The notes under the pieces are model-generated. The model was given only the letters and a program-made list of their open reading frames with translations, did not search any database and was not told where the DNA came from. From NCBI RefSeq assembly GCF_005771435.1, contig NZ_VANI01000001.1:1-64000 (forward strand): a stretch of DNA of 64,000 bases. Reading direction: 5' to 3'. Both the position numbers and the translations under genes were made by a program. Of this stretch, positions 1 through 8,088 are shown piece by piece. Each line of letters begins with the position of its first letter. Position 1 is the stretch's first letter. This DNA is from Microbulbifer harenosus. GTDB taxonomy: Bacteria; Pseudomonadota; Gammaproteobacteria; Pseudomonadales; Cellvibrionaceae.

Positions 1-120
1 CCTCGTTGTATCGCGGCATTGCTCACTCTATGACCGCCCCCTGATACACTATTGGTTGGAAAGTGAGCGCGACATCTATCCTGACACAGGGGGAAGCCTT
101 GGCAAGGCGAGCGGGTTGCC

Positions 121-204
121 CTGACAGCGGAGCAGCTGCAGGCGTTGGTGATCGGGCTACCCTGGCATCAGGTGGGTCGTGATCACCGGATTGCTCTGCT
201 TTAG
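121..204 (+). pseudogene. IS66-type tnpB C-terminal remnant
   Basis: Reading from 121, the frame gives LTAEQLQALVIGLPW followed by HQVGRD and a stop at 202-204. This resembles the conserved C-terminus of the IS66 accessory protein TnpB (LT.EQL..L..GLDW). The upstream bases 90-120 carry only frameshifted traces of the usual Arg-Phe-x-Trp-Pro segment, and no tnpA or tnpC is visible before the window edge. It reads as a decayed insertion-sequence tail. The identification rests on a short motif and is tentative. Confidence 0.35.
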
Positions 205-596
205 CAGGTTCCGCTCTCTGGCCGTACGCATACGGTTAAGTGGCGATAAATGATTTTGTCATTCAACTCTGTAAACTGACGATGATTGCAGTCCTGGCAT
301 TTGATGCGTGGCTTGTGACAGATTCCTTGTGCCCACTCGTTATTGCAGGCAACAGAGTAACCACTGCGACCTTGCTTGTTTTGCCAGCGGTTAGCAAAAA
401 TATCGTTTCGGCCCCGAAACAACCCTCTGAAGATGGCAATCTTTTGTTCTGGTGAATATAGGGGCGAGTCTGATGTATTTGGTGAGGGTTGCTGTAGTTG
501 CTCTCTGAGAGCTAGAAGCTGCTTTTTCTCCTGTTCAAGCTCGACTAACCGAGCATCAATCTCGGCTGTGTTTTGAAATTCATCAGTATTAAGCAT
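201..596 (-). pseudogene. Truncated TOTE-type primase-like protein (N-terminal fragment)
   Basis: This 131-residue frame begins with a charged coiled-coil stretch (about residues 14-37, EIDARLVELEQEKKQL). It continues with a segment typical of the archaeo-eukaryotic primase domain of TOTE conflict-system proteins: KIAIFRGLFRGRND, a GRSGY motif, NEWAQGIC, and the Cys pair of KCQDC. In the family this is only the entry to a protein of several hundred residues that also carries helicase and nuclease domains. Here the similarity stops after IIYRHL and the last 11 residues run into unrelated sequence beside the IS66 remnant. The ATG at 596 overlaps the higA stop by 8 bases, so it sits as a third gene in the higBA transcript. 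Probably a non-functional stump; a retained small protein cannot be excluded. Confidence 0.6.
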
Positions 597-957
597 GAGC
601 TTGAGGTGGTTTGATCAAGGATTCAGCTGGAATGCCCAACCCCTCATGCAGCTTCCAGATCATTTTTAGTGTGAGTGAGCGTTTGTGATTAAGGATCTCA
701 TAGACTCGATTACTCTTACCAATCATAGGCTCGAGGTCTTTTACTGTTAAACCTTTACGTTCCATTTCGAACTTGATGGCTTCAACAGGATCGGGCAGTT
801 CCATAGGGAAATGCTTGGCCTCATAAGCTTCGATAAGCGTGACCATTACATCTAGCTTTTCACCTTCGGGAGTGTCAGGGCCTGCCATCATCAGGCTGTT
901 AATTTCTTTTAATGCCGCTCGGTAGTCGGCATCAGTTTTGATCGGTTTGATGTCCAT
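589..957 (-). CDS. higA: HigA-family antitoxin / transcriptional regulator
   Basis: A 122-residue protein of the HigA antitoxin family. The N-terminal part (about 1-60) is acidic and likely binds toxin. Residues about 62-110 form an XRE-type helix-turn-helix (GLTVKDLEPMIGKSNRVYEILNHKRSLTLKMIWKL). It should neutralise the HigB toxin encoded 17 bases upstream on the same strand and, with it, repress the shared promoter, where a perfect inverted repeat lies at 1291-1305. HigA genes that follow their toxin gene are the norm for this family. Its stop codon overlaps the start of the truncated primase-like frame. Assignment is from sequence pattern only, but the family is distinctive. Confidence 0.85.
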   Translation of the reverse strand: MDIKPIKTDADYRAALKEINSLMMAGPDTPEGEKLDVMVTLIEAYEAKHFPMELPDPVEAIKFEMERKGLTVKDLEPMIGKSNRVYEILNHKRSLTLKMIWKLHEGLGIPAESLIKPPQAHA

Positions 958-974
958 AGTATTTCCTCCGGCAA

Positions 975-1277
975 TTAAATAGTTTGTACATCAATTTTGT
1001 CGTATTGCGCATGGGTGCCGATGAACCGGATGTAGACCACGCGATAGGCATAGTTGATCCATACGACCAAACGGTACTTGTTGCCTGCAATATTGAAAAT
1101 CACTCGCCCATCTTTGAGGATGCTGGCATTTCTGAAGTCCTGCTTTACATCAGCTGGTGCGTTCCAGTCGGCTGCTAAGGCATGCCGATACCAAGCGAGC
1201 GTTGGCTCTTTAGCATCCATGTACTCTGGGTTCTCTTCCCAGAAAGCTTTCAGTGTCGATAGGGCAATGAGTCTCAT
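975..1277 (-). CDS. higB: HigB-type mRNA interferase toxin
   Basis: About 100 residues with the HigB-toxin pattern: FWEENPEY, LAWYRHALAADWNAPADVKQDF, SILKDGRVIFNIAGNKYRLVVWINY, and IRFIGTHAQYDKID near the end. HigB toxins are RelE-fold, ribosome-associated mRNA endonucleases. I chose the ATG at 1277 (MRLIALSTLKAF) over an upstream start at 1313, because the longer form would translate through the operator palindrome at 1291-1305. It is followed after 17 bases by higA. Together they form a toxin-first type II toxin-antitoxin operon in an AT-richer patch next to ssrA, as expected for horizontally acquired DNA. Confidence 0.85.
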   Translation of the reverse strand: MRLIALSTLKAFWEENPEYMDAKEPTLAWYRHALAADWNAPADVKQDFRNASILKDGRVIFNIAGNKYRLVVWINYAYRVVYIRFIGTHAQYDKIDVQTI

Positions 1278-1290
1278 GAAATCAATGGTA

Positions 1291-1305
1291 GTCCCAATAT
1301 GGGAC
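1291..1305. promoter_or_regulatory. Candidate HigA operator (perfect palindrome)
   Basis: The arms GTCCCA (1291-1296) and TGGGAC (1300-1305) are perfectly inverted around a 3-base spacer. The site lies 14 bases upstream of the chosen higB start and 33 bases upstream of the divergent HTH gene, where an autorepressing HigBA complex would act. Position and symmetry are seen; the binding protein is inferred. Confidence 0.5.
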
Positions 1306-1337
1306 TGCTTCAACTGAAATATGCTAGAGAATCAAAT

Positions 1338-1538
1338 ATGATTGAATATCAAGCACTTATGACGCAAAGAGAGCTATGTAATCGTTGGCGGCTTAGTGAA
1401 GCGACACTGGAGCGTTGGTGTTCTGAGGGTATAGGTCCGATTTACGTGAAGCTGTGTGGTCAAGTGAGGTACAGGCGAGAAGATGTGCCGGAGTATGAGG
1501 CCAGTTGCTTGAGAAGGAGTACGTTTGAAGCTGTTTGA
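1338..1538 (+). CDS. Small AlpA/excisionase-like helix-turn-helix protein
   Basis: A 66-residue protein whose core (MTQRELCNRWRLSEATLERW, then a glycine-containing turn and VRYRREDVPEYEA) matches the MerR-like HTH_17 fold of AlpA and excisionase proteins. These bind DNA as small regulators or recombination-direction factors in mobile islands. I chose the ATG at 1338 (MIEYQALMTQREL) because an upstream start at 1299 would lie inside the palindrome at 1291-1305; the ATG at 1359 is also possible. It is divergent from higBA, shares its intergenic region, and lies 113 bases from the ssrA 3' end. No integrase is visible in the window, so a role in excision is only suggested by its location. Confidence 0.6.
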   Translation: MIEYQALMTQRELCNRWRLSEATLERWCSEGIGPIYVKLCGQVRYRREDVPEYEASCLRRSTFEAV

Positions 1539-1602
1539 AGGTTGGTTAGTACGCAATTGCCCGCATCAGCCCTAATTTCCTGATAGTAAAGTTGCGGGTT
1601 AA

Positions 1603-1640
1603 TAAAAAGCCCTAATGGCTGGCGAGGGCTCATTAGGGCT
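1603..1640 (-). terminator. Intrinsic terminator of ssrA
   Basis: The arms AGCCCTAATG (1608-1617) and CATTAGGGCT (1631-1640) are perfect inverted repeats. On the minus strand the stem is followed by TTTTTATT, a standard rho-independent terminator about 10 bases after the tmRNA 3' end. Confidence 0.85.
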
Positions 1641-1650
1641 ATTTACAAGA

Positions 1651-2039
1651 TGGTGGAGATGGCGGGAGTCGAACCCGCGTCCGTCAGCACTCTGCCAGAG
1701 GCTCTACATGCTTAGTTCCGCCTATTGATTTAGCTCTCTACAGCCCAGCGGGCAGGACGTGGAGAGCGAACCTGAAGAAGTTTTAGGCCATCCGCGTCAG
1801 GTACGCTTCAGGACGATCCAGTTCTGTATGACAGCCTGCAGCGCGGTACTGGAACCTTACTGAAGGCCGCTAAGGGGCGAACCCTTAGTAGTGCGTCACG
1901 GGCCGCTTACGCAGCCAGTTGGGCACCGTAGTTGTCGTCGTTGGCAACTAATAAAATGCAGCTTTGGATTTACGTGATTCGCTACCATCACGGCATGCAC
2001 CCATGGTTTCGTTACCGGCGTCGAATCCAAGTCATCCCC
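1651..2039 (-). ncRNA. ssrA: Transfer-messenger RNA (tmRNA)
   Basis: tmRNA rescues stalled ribosomes and tags their product for proteolysis. The 5' end GGGGATGAC (from 2039) pairs over 7 bp with CATCTCC before the encoded ACCA 3' end at 1651. The 3' part carries a T-arm (GGGTTCGACTCCCG) and the 5' part the usual GGATTCGACGCCGG. The reading frame at 1945-1907 encodes the tag ANDDNYGAQLAA and then TAA, ending in the LAA degron recognised by ClpXP. The length of 389 nt is somewhat longer than in E. coli. Its protein partner smpB lies 3 kb away on the same strand. Accessory genes crowd its 3' end, a common integration site. Confidence 0.96.
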
Positions 2040-2161
2040 GGAAACTGTGTCAGTGCGGCTGCATTGAAACAGCCTCGTACGAAACGCATTTGCGTGGCGG
2101 CGAGTATACCTGAAGGTCATGGCCCACCATAGGGTGGGATGGAAATTTAGTGACCGTCCGG

Positions 2162-3553
2162 TTACTGCCGTTCAAACAGAGCGATGGATTCCACATGGGT
2201 AGTGTGGGGGAACATGTCCATTACGCCTGCCTTACTAAGACGGTAGCCGCGCTGGATAAGTTCCGCAGCGTCCCGCGCCAGGGTGGCGGGGTTGCAGGAG
2301 ACGTAGACGATGCGGCTGGCGTTGAAGTGGCCGATATTGCGCACCACTTCCAGCGCACCGGTGCGCGGCGGGTCCAGCAGGATTTTGTCGAAGCCGCCGC
2401 GGGCCCAGGGGCTGCGGGTGAAGTCGGCGGTGAGGTCGGCGGCCTGGAACTGGATGTTGGCGAGACCGTTGGCGGTGGCATTTTCCTGACCGCGGCGGGT
2501 CAGCTCTAGGATGCCCTCTACACCCACCACTTCGCGCGCGCGGGTGGCGATGGGCAGGGTGAAGTTGCCGAGACCGCAGAAGAGGTCCAGCACGCGGTCT
2601 TTGGGCTGGATGTCCAGCAGCTCGATGGCGGTGTGCACCATTTTTCGGTTGATGCCGAAATTGACCTGGATGAAGTCCTGGGGATGGAACTGTAGGGTCA
2701 GGCCGAATTCCGGCAGCGCGTAGGCGAGACGCTCGGGGCCCGCTTCGGGCCATGCCTTGTGGGCCTCTTCGCCGGGCTGGAAGTACAGGTGCAGATCGTG
2801 CACTTGCGCAAAGGTGAGCCACAGGCTGCGGTCTTCATTGGTCAGTGGTTGCAGGTGGCGCACTACCAGCGCGGTGGTGTCCTCGCCGATGGCAACTTCG
2901 ATGTGGGAGATGTGGCGGCGGGTGTTGCAGCGCTCCACCAGCTGTTTCAGTTCGGGGATCAGCGCGGAAAATGCCTCCGGCAATACCAGGCACTGACTGA
3001 TATCGGTCAGGTTGTTGGAGCCTTTCTCGCGGAATCCGAAGACCAGCTCGGGCTTGCCGCCGGATTTGGGTTTTACGTAGCGCACGCCGAGGCGGGCCTT
3101 GCTGCGGTAGCCGAGGTCGGGTCCGGTGAGCGGTGGCAGGACTTCCTCTGGCGCGGCTTTGCCGAAGCGCTGCAGCTGGTCGAGCAGGATCTGCTGTTTG
3201 GCCTCGATCTGCGCTTGCGGCGCCATGTGTTGCAGGGAGCAGCCGCCGCATTCTGCCGCGTGCGGGCAGGGCGGGGTTTGCCGGATCGCTGCTGGTTCCA
3301 GAATTTCAATGGCCACCGCTTCGTCGAACTTGGCGCGGCTCGCGGTTATGCGGGCTTTGACCTTTTCCCCGGGCAGTGCGTTGTCCACAAACAGGGTTTT
3401 GCCGCGGTAGCGGGCGATGCCGCGCACCTCGTGGCTCAGCTGTTCGATGTCGATTTCCAGTGTTTCCCGGGGATTGGGGCGCGGGCGGTCGGTGTTGCGA
3501 CTGCTGCCCGGGTGGCTTTTTTTCGGTGGCGGTGATGATTTCTTGAAACGCAT
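2162..3553 (-). CDS. rlmD: 23S rRNA (uracil-1939-C5)-methyltransferase
   Basis: An RlmD/RumA-type enzyme of about 463 residues that methylates U1939 of 23S rRNA using S-adenosylmethionine. It has a Lys/Pro-rich N-terminus, a TRAM domain (about 30-85: IEQLSHEVRGIARYRGKTLFV) and an iron-sulfur cluster motif CPHAAECGGCSLQH. The Rossmann methyltransferase domain shows VLDLFCGLGNFTLPIA, LLDPPRTGA and the catalytic cysteine in VYVSCNPATLARD. I took the ATG at 3553 (MRFKKSS); a TTG four codons upstream is possible, and neither has a clear Shine-Dalgarno. Transcribed away from ssrA, with a symporter gene just upstream. Confidence 0.93.
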   Translation of the reverse strand: MRFKKSSPPPKKSHPGSSRNTDRPRPNPRETLEIDIEQLSHEVRGIARYRGKTLFVDNALPGEKVKARITASRAKFDEAVAIEILEPAAIRQTPPCPHAAECGGCSLQHMAPQAQIEAKQQILLDQLQRFGKAAPEEVLPPLTGPDLGYRSKARLGVRYVKPKSGGKPELVFGFREKGSNNLTDISQCLVLPEAFSALIPELKQLVERCNTRRHISHIEVAIGEDTTALVVRHLQPLTNEDRSLWLTFAQVHDLHLYFQPGEEAHKAWPEAGPERLAYALPEFGLTLQFHPQDFIQVNFGINRKMVHTAIELLDIQPKDRVLDLFCGLGNFTLPIATRAREVVGVEGILELTRRGQENATANGLANIQFQAADLTADFTRSPWARGGFDKILLDPPRTGALEVVRNIGHFNASRIVYVSCNPATLARDAAELIQRGYRLSKAGVMDMFPHTTHVESIALFERQ

Positions 3554-3601
3554 GGGGGAGCACAAAAGCGCGGGGCCGCGGTCTGCGGCCCCGATTGGTG
3601 A

Positions 3602-4948
3602 TTACAGTATGGACTGGACAAACGCTGCCAGAATCAGCACCGGGCAGGCGATGCGCACGTACCAGGGCCAGAGTTTCCAGAACAGGGTTTGCTCGATGTC
3701 CTCGTGACCTTTCTTCAGTTCTTCCAGCAGCTGGTCTTTGCGCCAGATCCAGCCGGCAAACACACACAGGACGACGCCCAGCAGCGGCTGTCCGTACTCG
3801 GTGCTGACGGACACGACTAGGCCGAACAGTGTCTCGAAATTGAAGATAATCAGGCTGCTGATGCCAAAAATGATGGCCCCCATCAGCAGGGTGGCCGGCT
3901 TGCGCTTGAGCCCCAGGCTTTCAATGCAGAAGGCCACCGGCACTTCCAGCATGGAAATGGATGAGGTGAGGGAGGCGATCACCATCAGCGCAAAGAAGGC
4001 GATGGCCACGAACAGGCCGCTGGTGCCCATGGTGTCGAACAGCGCGGGCAGAACCTGCAGGATCAGTCCCGGGCCTGCAATCAGCTCACCGGTCTCGGCA
4101 AAGATCTGGGTGCCGGCTTCCTGCGCCACGTACATGGCGGGCAGGATCAACAGGCCGGCGGTAAATGCGATGCCCACGTCGATCAGGGTCACTAGCGCTC
4201 CCAGGCGCGGCAGACTCTCTTGCCGGCTGAGGTAGGAGCCATAGATCAACATGGTGCCCACACCCAATGACAGGGAGAAGAACGCCTGGCCCATGGCGGA
4301 CAGCAGCAGCTGTGGGGAAAGCTTGCCGAAATCGGGGATCAGGTAGGCTTCAAGTCCCATCAGCGCGCCGGGCTGGGCAAGGACGTAGGCGATCAGAATC
4401 AGCAGCAGAATGATGAGTGCCGGCATCAGCAGTGTGGACCAGCGCTCGATACCTTTTTCCACACCACTGGCAATGATCAGCATGGTGAGGCCGCTGAAGA
4501 TGGCGGTGAAGGTGAAGTTGCGCGCGGCGCTGTCGCCGGTGAGCCACTGCGCGGTCTCGCTGGCGCCAACCAATTGCGCGAACGGATCCGCGAGGTGCGC
4601 CACCATCCATCCGGCCACAATGGCGTAGAAACTGAGGATCAGTGAGGCGACAACAATACCCCCGAGACCAGCGGCGGTGCCCACGGCGCGGGTCGCGGGG
4701 CCGGTGGCGATGCCGCGCAGGGCCTGCACCATGTTGCGCCGCGCATGCCGGCCGATGGTGAGTTCCGCCATTAGTACCGGGTAGGCGAGCATGAAGGCCA
4801 TTAGCAGGTATACCACCACGAACGCGGCGCCGCCGTTGGAGGCGACGTTGGTGGGGAAACCCCAGATGTTGCCGAGGCCGACTGCGGAGCCGGCGGCGGC
4901 CATCAGGAAGCCGAAGTTGGAGCTGAACTGTCCTCGTGGTGCACTCAT
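3602..4948 (-). CDS. Sodium-dependent symporter, NSS/SNF family (first copy)
   Basis: A 448-residue inner-membrane protein of the neurotransmitter:sodium symporter family. The N-terminus [21 protein letters not shown] is the family's first-helix signature, in which the unwound Gly-rich segment binds Na+ and substrate. About eleven to twelve hydrophobic helices follow. Bacterial members move amino acids or related small solutes; the substrate here cannot be told. A second NSS gene lies downstream of smpB (5606-7024), so the two copies flank smpB. Confidence 0.85.
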   Translation of the reverse strand: MSAPRGQFSSNFGFLMAAAGSAVGLGNIWGFPTNVASNGGAAFVVVYLLMAFMLAYPVLMAELTIGRHARRNMVQALRGIATGPATRAVGTAAGLGGIVVASLILSFYAIVAGWMVAHLADPFAQLVGASETAQWLTGDSAARNFTFTAIFSGLTMLIIASGVEKGIERWSTLLMPALIILLLILIAYVLAQPGALMGLEAYLIPDFGKLSPQLLLSAMGQAFFSLSLGVGTMLIYGSYLSRQESLPRLGALVTLIDVGIAFTAGLLILPAMYVAQEAGTQIFAETGELIAGPGLILQVLPALFDTMGTSGLFVAIAFFALMVIASLTSSISMLEVPVAFCIESLGLKRKPATLLMGAIIFGISSLIIFNFETLFGLVVSVSTEYGQPLLGVVLCVFAGWIWRKDQLLEELKKGHEDIEQTLFWKLWPWYVRIACPVLILAAFVQSIL

Positions 4949-4994
4949 GGTAAATCTCGTTGTTATTTTTCTAAGCCGGTGGTGAGGGTTTGCC

Positions 4995-5052
4995 TGTAGG
5001 AGCCTGCTTGCAGGCGAACCTGGTGTTGTTCGCCTGCAAGCAGGCTCCTACA
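4995..5052. repeat. REP-like palindromic repeat, family A, copy 1
   Basis: The arms TGTAGGAGCCTGCTTGCAGG and its perfect inverse (CCTGCAAGCAGGCTCCTACA), each extended by CGAA/TTCG, flank a 10-base loop. The pattern is like Pseudomonas REP doublets (TGTAGGAGC...GCTCCTACA). Related copies are at 14791, 21521 and 54576. It lies between a symporter gene and smpB. Confidence 0.85.
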
Positions 5053-5079
5053 ACGAGGTAATCAAAACATTGCGCGGGA

Positions 5080-5559
5080 TCAGCGATGATCGTGGCGCAT
5101 CAGGCGCTGCTTCTCGCGGTTCCAGTCGCGCTCTTTCTCGGTATCGCGCTTGTCGTGCAGGGCTTTACCTTTGGCCAGCGCGATCTCGCATTTGATCAGA
5201 TGCTTTTTCCAGTAGAGTGCCGTGCACACGCAGGTGTAACCCTTCTGCTCCACGGACGCCATCAGTTTGGCGATTTCCTTGCGGTTCAACAGCAGCCGGC
5301 GGGTGCGGTCCGGCTCGGTCACATAGTGGGTGGAGGCGCTGATCAGCGGCTGGATGCGGGCGCCCAGCAGCCACGCCTGGCCATCTTTGAACAGGACGTA
5401 GCTGTCGGTGAGCTGGGCCTTGCCTTCGCGGCAGGCTTTGACTTCCCAACCCTGCAACTCCAGGCCCGCCTCAAACTTTTCCTCGATGAAATAGTCGTGC
5501 TTGGCCTTCTTGTTCAGAGCGATGGTGTTGGAAGTCGGGGCTTTCTTCTTTTTTGCCAT
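5080..5559 (-). CDS. smpB: SsrA-binding protein
   Basis: SmpB, 159 residues, binds the tRNA-like part of tmRNA and delivers it to stalled ribosomes. Seen motifs: [29 protein letters not shown], the LLLNRKEI loop, [32 protein letters not shown] and the basic C-terminal tail KQRLMRHD. A run of lysines follows the start. Its partner ssrA is on the same strand about 3 kb downstream, a commonly seen neighbourhood. Confidence 0.97.
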   Translation of the reverse strand: MAKKKKAPTSNTIALNKKAKHDYFIEEKFEAGLELQGWEVKACREGKAQLTDSYVLFKDGQAWLLGARIQPLISASTHYVTEPDRTRRLLLNRKEIAKLMASVEQKGYTCVCTALYWKKHLIKCEIALAKGKALHDKRDTEKERDWNREKQRLMRHDHR

Positions 5560-5605
5560 GGATACAACTTGCGCCTTGTCGGGCTTTGTCTTTAAACAAC
5601 CGGCT

Positions 5606-7024
5606 TTAAATAAAGCTGGTGCCGAAGAACTTCAGGGCAACGGTGTTGATGAAGATCAGCAGCAGAATTACAGGAATGAAGGTACCGAGCGCAAAGTTCA
5701 CGTACTTCTGCGATAGGGTGCCGGCAAACCCGCTGTCACCCACGGTCAGTTCCTGGTCGAAATTGGCCCGCTTCCACTTGTAGATCACGAAGATACACAC
5801 CAGCAGGCCGTTGAGGGGCAGAATGGTATCGTAAAACAGGATTTCTACCAGATCGAAGAAGGATTTATCGCTCCCGGCGATCTGCACGAAGTGGGTCAAC
5901 CAGTCCGCCATACCGAACGACATGGCGCACAGTACGGCAAGGATGAACTGTACAACCGCCAGAGTGGTAATGGCTTTCTTGCGGCTCATGCCGCGCTCAT
6001 CGCGCAGGGTGGCAATGGGGACCTCGATGATGGAAACCAGAGAGGTCAGGGCGGCGACGAACACCAGGAAGAAAAACGCCGCAGCGACGGCGCTGGCGCC
6101 AAAGTAACCGATGGTGCTCTGCAGCGACAGGAAAATCTTCGGCAGGAACAGGAAAATCATGCCGGCGGAGGAGTCGCTCAGGGTTGCCGGGTCAATCTGC
6201 GGGTTGAAGTGGAAAATGCTCGGCAGAATCAGCAGGCCGGCGGTAAAAGCCACCAGCGTATCGGTGAGGGCGACGGCCTTGGCGGAACCCGGAATCGAGT
6301 CTTGCTTTTTCATGTAAGAGCCGTAGGTGATCATGATGCCCATCCCCAGCGACAGGGAGAAAAACGCCTGGGCCATGGCTTTGCTGACGACTTCCGCATT
6401 GATCTTGGCGAAATCCGGAATCAGATAGTAGTTCACACCCACAAAGGCATTTTTCTGGGTGAGCACGAACAGCACGAGTGCCACCAGCATGACGAACAGA
6501 ATTGGCATCAGGGTCTTGGCGGCGCGCTCGATACCATCCTTTACGCCCAGGGACAGCACCCCATTGATAATCGCCATCAATACGATCAGGTAGATGAACA
6601 CCGCTTTGGAGTTGATGAACTCACCGAAATAGGCCTCGGTGGCAAGCCTGGTAAGGTTGCCCTTGAAAATCTCCACCATATAGCCGAGCACCCATACGGT
6701 GACCACCATATAGAAAACCGCAATCATGAACGGGGTAATCAGGGCCAGCCATCCCGGGATATGCCACAGCCTTGCGCTGCCCGAAAGCTGCCGATAGGCG
6801 CCCACCGGATCTTTTTCTGTTTTGCGACCCAGCGCCAGTTCCGCCATCATCACCGGCAGACAGATCAGAAATACAAACAGCGCGTACACCAGCAGGAAGG
6901 CGCCACCGCCGCTTTTAGTTGCCGCTACCGGGAACGCCACCAGATTACCGATCCCGACCGCGGAGCCTGCGGCGGCCAGGATGAAACCAATACGGGATCC
7001 AAAATGCTCTCGTGCTGCGGACAT
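5606..7024 (-). CDS. Sodium-dependent symporter, NSS/SNF family (second copy)
   Basis: A 472-residue NSS-family inner-membrane symporter with the signature [19 protein letters not shown] at the N-terminus and about twelve hydrophobic segments; [18 protein letters not shown] is the conserved sixth-helix region. It is clearly related to the protein at 3602-4948 but diverged throughout, so the pair is an old duplication or two separate families rather than a recent copy. Substrate unknown. Confidence 0.85.
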   Translation of the reverse strand: MSAAREHFGSRIGFILAAAGSAVGIGNLVAFPVAATKSGGGAFLLVYALFVFLICLPVMMAELALGRKTEKDPVGAYRQLSGSARLWHIPGWLALITPFMIAVFYMVVTVWVLGYMVEIFKGNLTRLATEAYFGEFINSKAVFIYLIVLMAIINGVLSLGVKDGIERAAKTLMPILFVMLVALVLFVLTQKNAFVGVNYYLIPDFAKINAEVVSKAMAQAFFSLSLGMGIMITYGSYMKKQDSIPGSAKAVALTDTLVAFTAGLLILPSIFHFNPQIDPATLSDSSAGMIFLFLPKIFLSLQSTIGYFGASAVAAAFFFLVFVAALTSLVSIIEVPIATLRDERGMSRKKAITTLAVVQFILAVLCAMSFGMADWLTHFVQIAGSDKSFFDLVEILFYDTILPLNGLLVCIFVIYKWKRANFDQELTVGDSGFAGTLSQKYVNFALGTFIPVILLLIFINTVALKFFGTSFI

Positions 7025-7279
7025 AGATTTCTCGCTTGCCTGTTATTCTTGTCGTCTGTTTGATTGCCGCCGGTTACCGGTCTTATGGCGCGCACTCTTC
7101 CGCAGCGAAAGCCCAAGCACGCATTTGCTTCGAGATTTCAGCTGCGCGGATGGGAGCCGATTGTTGCAGGATTTATCCGCCTTGAGTAGCGTCGCGAGCG
7201 AAAAACGCCCTACCCAGCAGAGAATAGGCAAAGAAACGCCTCCAGGGACAATATTTGAGCAATGAGTAAGTATTGATCA

Positions 7280-7735
7280 ATGACGAAAATAGAACGCAGT
7301 GCACTGGTCATGTTCAGTGCCGGGCAGATGTTTGATCTGGTAAATGATGTGGCCAGTTATCCACAGTTCTTACCCGGCTGCCGGGGCGCGGAAGTGCTCC
7401 ACCAGGACGAACATACCCTGGAGGCGCGGCTGGACCTCGCCCGCGCAGGGATCACTCAGAGCTTTGTGACCCGCAATGAGCTGCACCGCCCGGAGCGCAT
7501 GACGTTGACGCTGGTAGATGGCCCGTTCAGCAGCTTCAATGGCTGCTGGACTTTCACGCCGCTGGCGGAAAATGCCTGCAAAGTGGCCTTCACACTGGAA
7601 TTTGAGGTCAGCAATCGGCTGTTGGGCGCGGCGGTGGGAAAACTGTTTGGGGGAATCGCCAACCAGATGGTGGATGCCATGTGCGAACGCGCCGGCAAGA
7701 TTTATAGCGAGAACTCTTATGGAGAGAAGCCATGA
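7280..7735 (+). CDS. ratA: RatA/COQ10-type START-domain protein
   Basis: A 151-residue SRPBCC/START-fold protein. MTKIERSALVMFSAGQMFDLVNDVASYPQFLPGCRGAEVL is typical of the bacterial COQ10/RatA group, and FTLEFEVSNRLLGAAVGKLFGGIANQMVDAMCERA is the C-terminal helix. Eukaryotic relatives bind ubiquinone; the E. coli protein was described as an inhibitor of ribosome subunit association, though its role is debated. It overlaps rnfH by 4 bases (ATGA), so the two are translationally coupled, and it stands near smpB as in many gammaproteobacteria. Confidence 0.88.
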   Translation: MTKIERSALVMFSAGQMFDLVNDVASYPQFLPGCRGAEVLHQDEHTLEARLDLARAGITQSFVTRNELHRPERMTLTLVDGPFSSFNGCWTFTPLAENACKVAFTLEFEVSNRLLGAAVGKLFGGIANQMVDAMCERAGKIYSENSYGEKP

Positions 7736-8058
7736 GCCAGAAAACCATCGCGGTTGAAGTGGTGTATGCGCTCCCGCACGAACAGCGATTGATCAGTCTG
7801 CTGGTGGAGCCGGGAACCACGGCGTTGAAAGCGCTGGAGCTTTCGGGAATCCCGCGGGAGTATCCTGAGGTGGACCCGGCAACCGCCAAGCTTGGGATCT
7901 TTGGCCAGGCGCTCGGTACCAAGGGGCTGGCGGTGGCTTCCGAGTACGTGCTGCAGCCGGGAGACCGGGTGGAGGTGTATCGCCCGCTGATTGCGGACCC
8001 CAAAGAGGCGCGCAAGCAGCGGGCGGAGAAGGCCAAGCGTCAGGCCGCGGGCGATTGA
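7732..8058 (+). CDS. rnfH: RnfH-family ubiquitin-like protein
   Basis: A 108-residue protein of the RnfH (UPF0125, also called RatB) family with a beta-grasp fold: KTIAVEVVYALPHEQRLISLLVEPGTTALKALELSGI, GIFGQALGTKGLAV, and LQPGDRVEVYRPLIADPKEARKQRAEKAKR, the last being the invariant C-terminus. Function is not established. It overlaps ratA by 4 bases, the usual pairing, and converges with bamE. Confidence 0.88.
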   Translation: MSQKTIAVEVVYALPHEQRLISLLVEPGTTALKALELSGIPREYPEVDPATAKLGIFGQALGTKGLAVASEYVLQPGDRVEVYRPLIADPKEARKQRAEKAKRQAAGD

Positions 8059-8088
8059 GCTCCGCTTGCCTGGCGGTGGGGGTTTTGA

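Noticed and set aside
1655-1690. A tRNA gene suggested by the T-arm sequence GGGTTCGACTCCCG
   Set aside because: It is the tRNA-like 3' half of tmRNA; acceptor pairing is with the 5' end at 2039 and a tag frame lies between.
2123-2139. CCCACC-ATAG-GGTGGG hairpin between rlmD and ssrA as a terminator
   Set aside because: A good stem but no T-run on either strand; could end rlmD weakly, but the support is too thin to call.
5891-7063. A 390-codon frame antisense to the second symporter
   Set aside because: Gln/His/Arg-rich shadow of a membrane-protein gene, without motifs.
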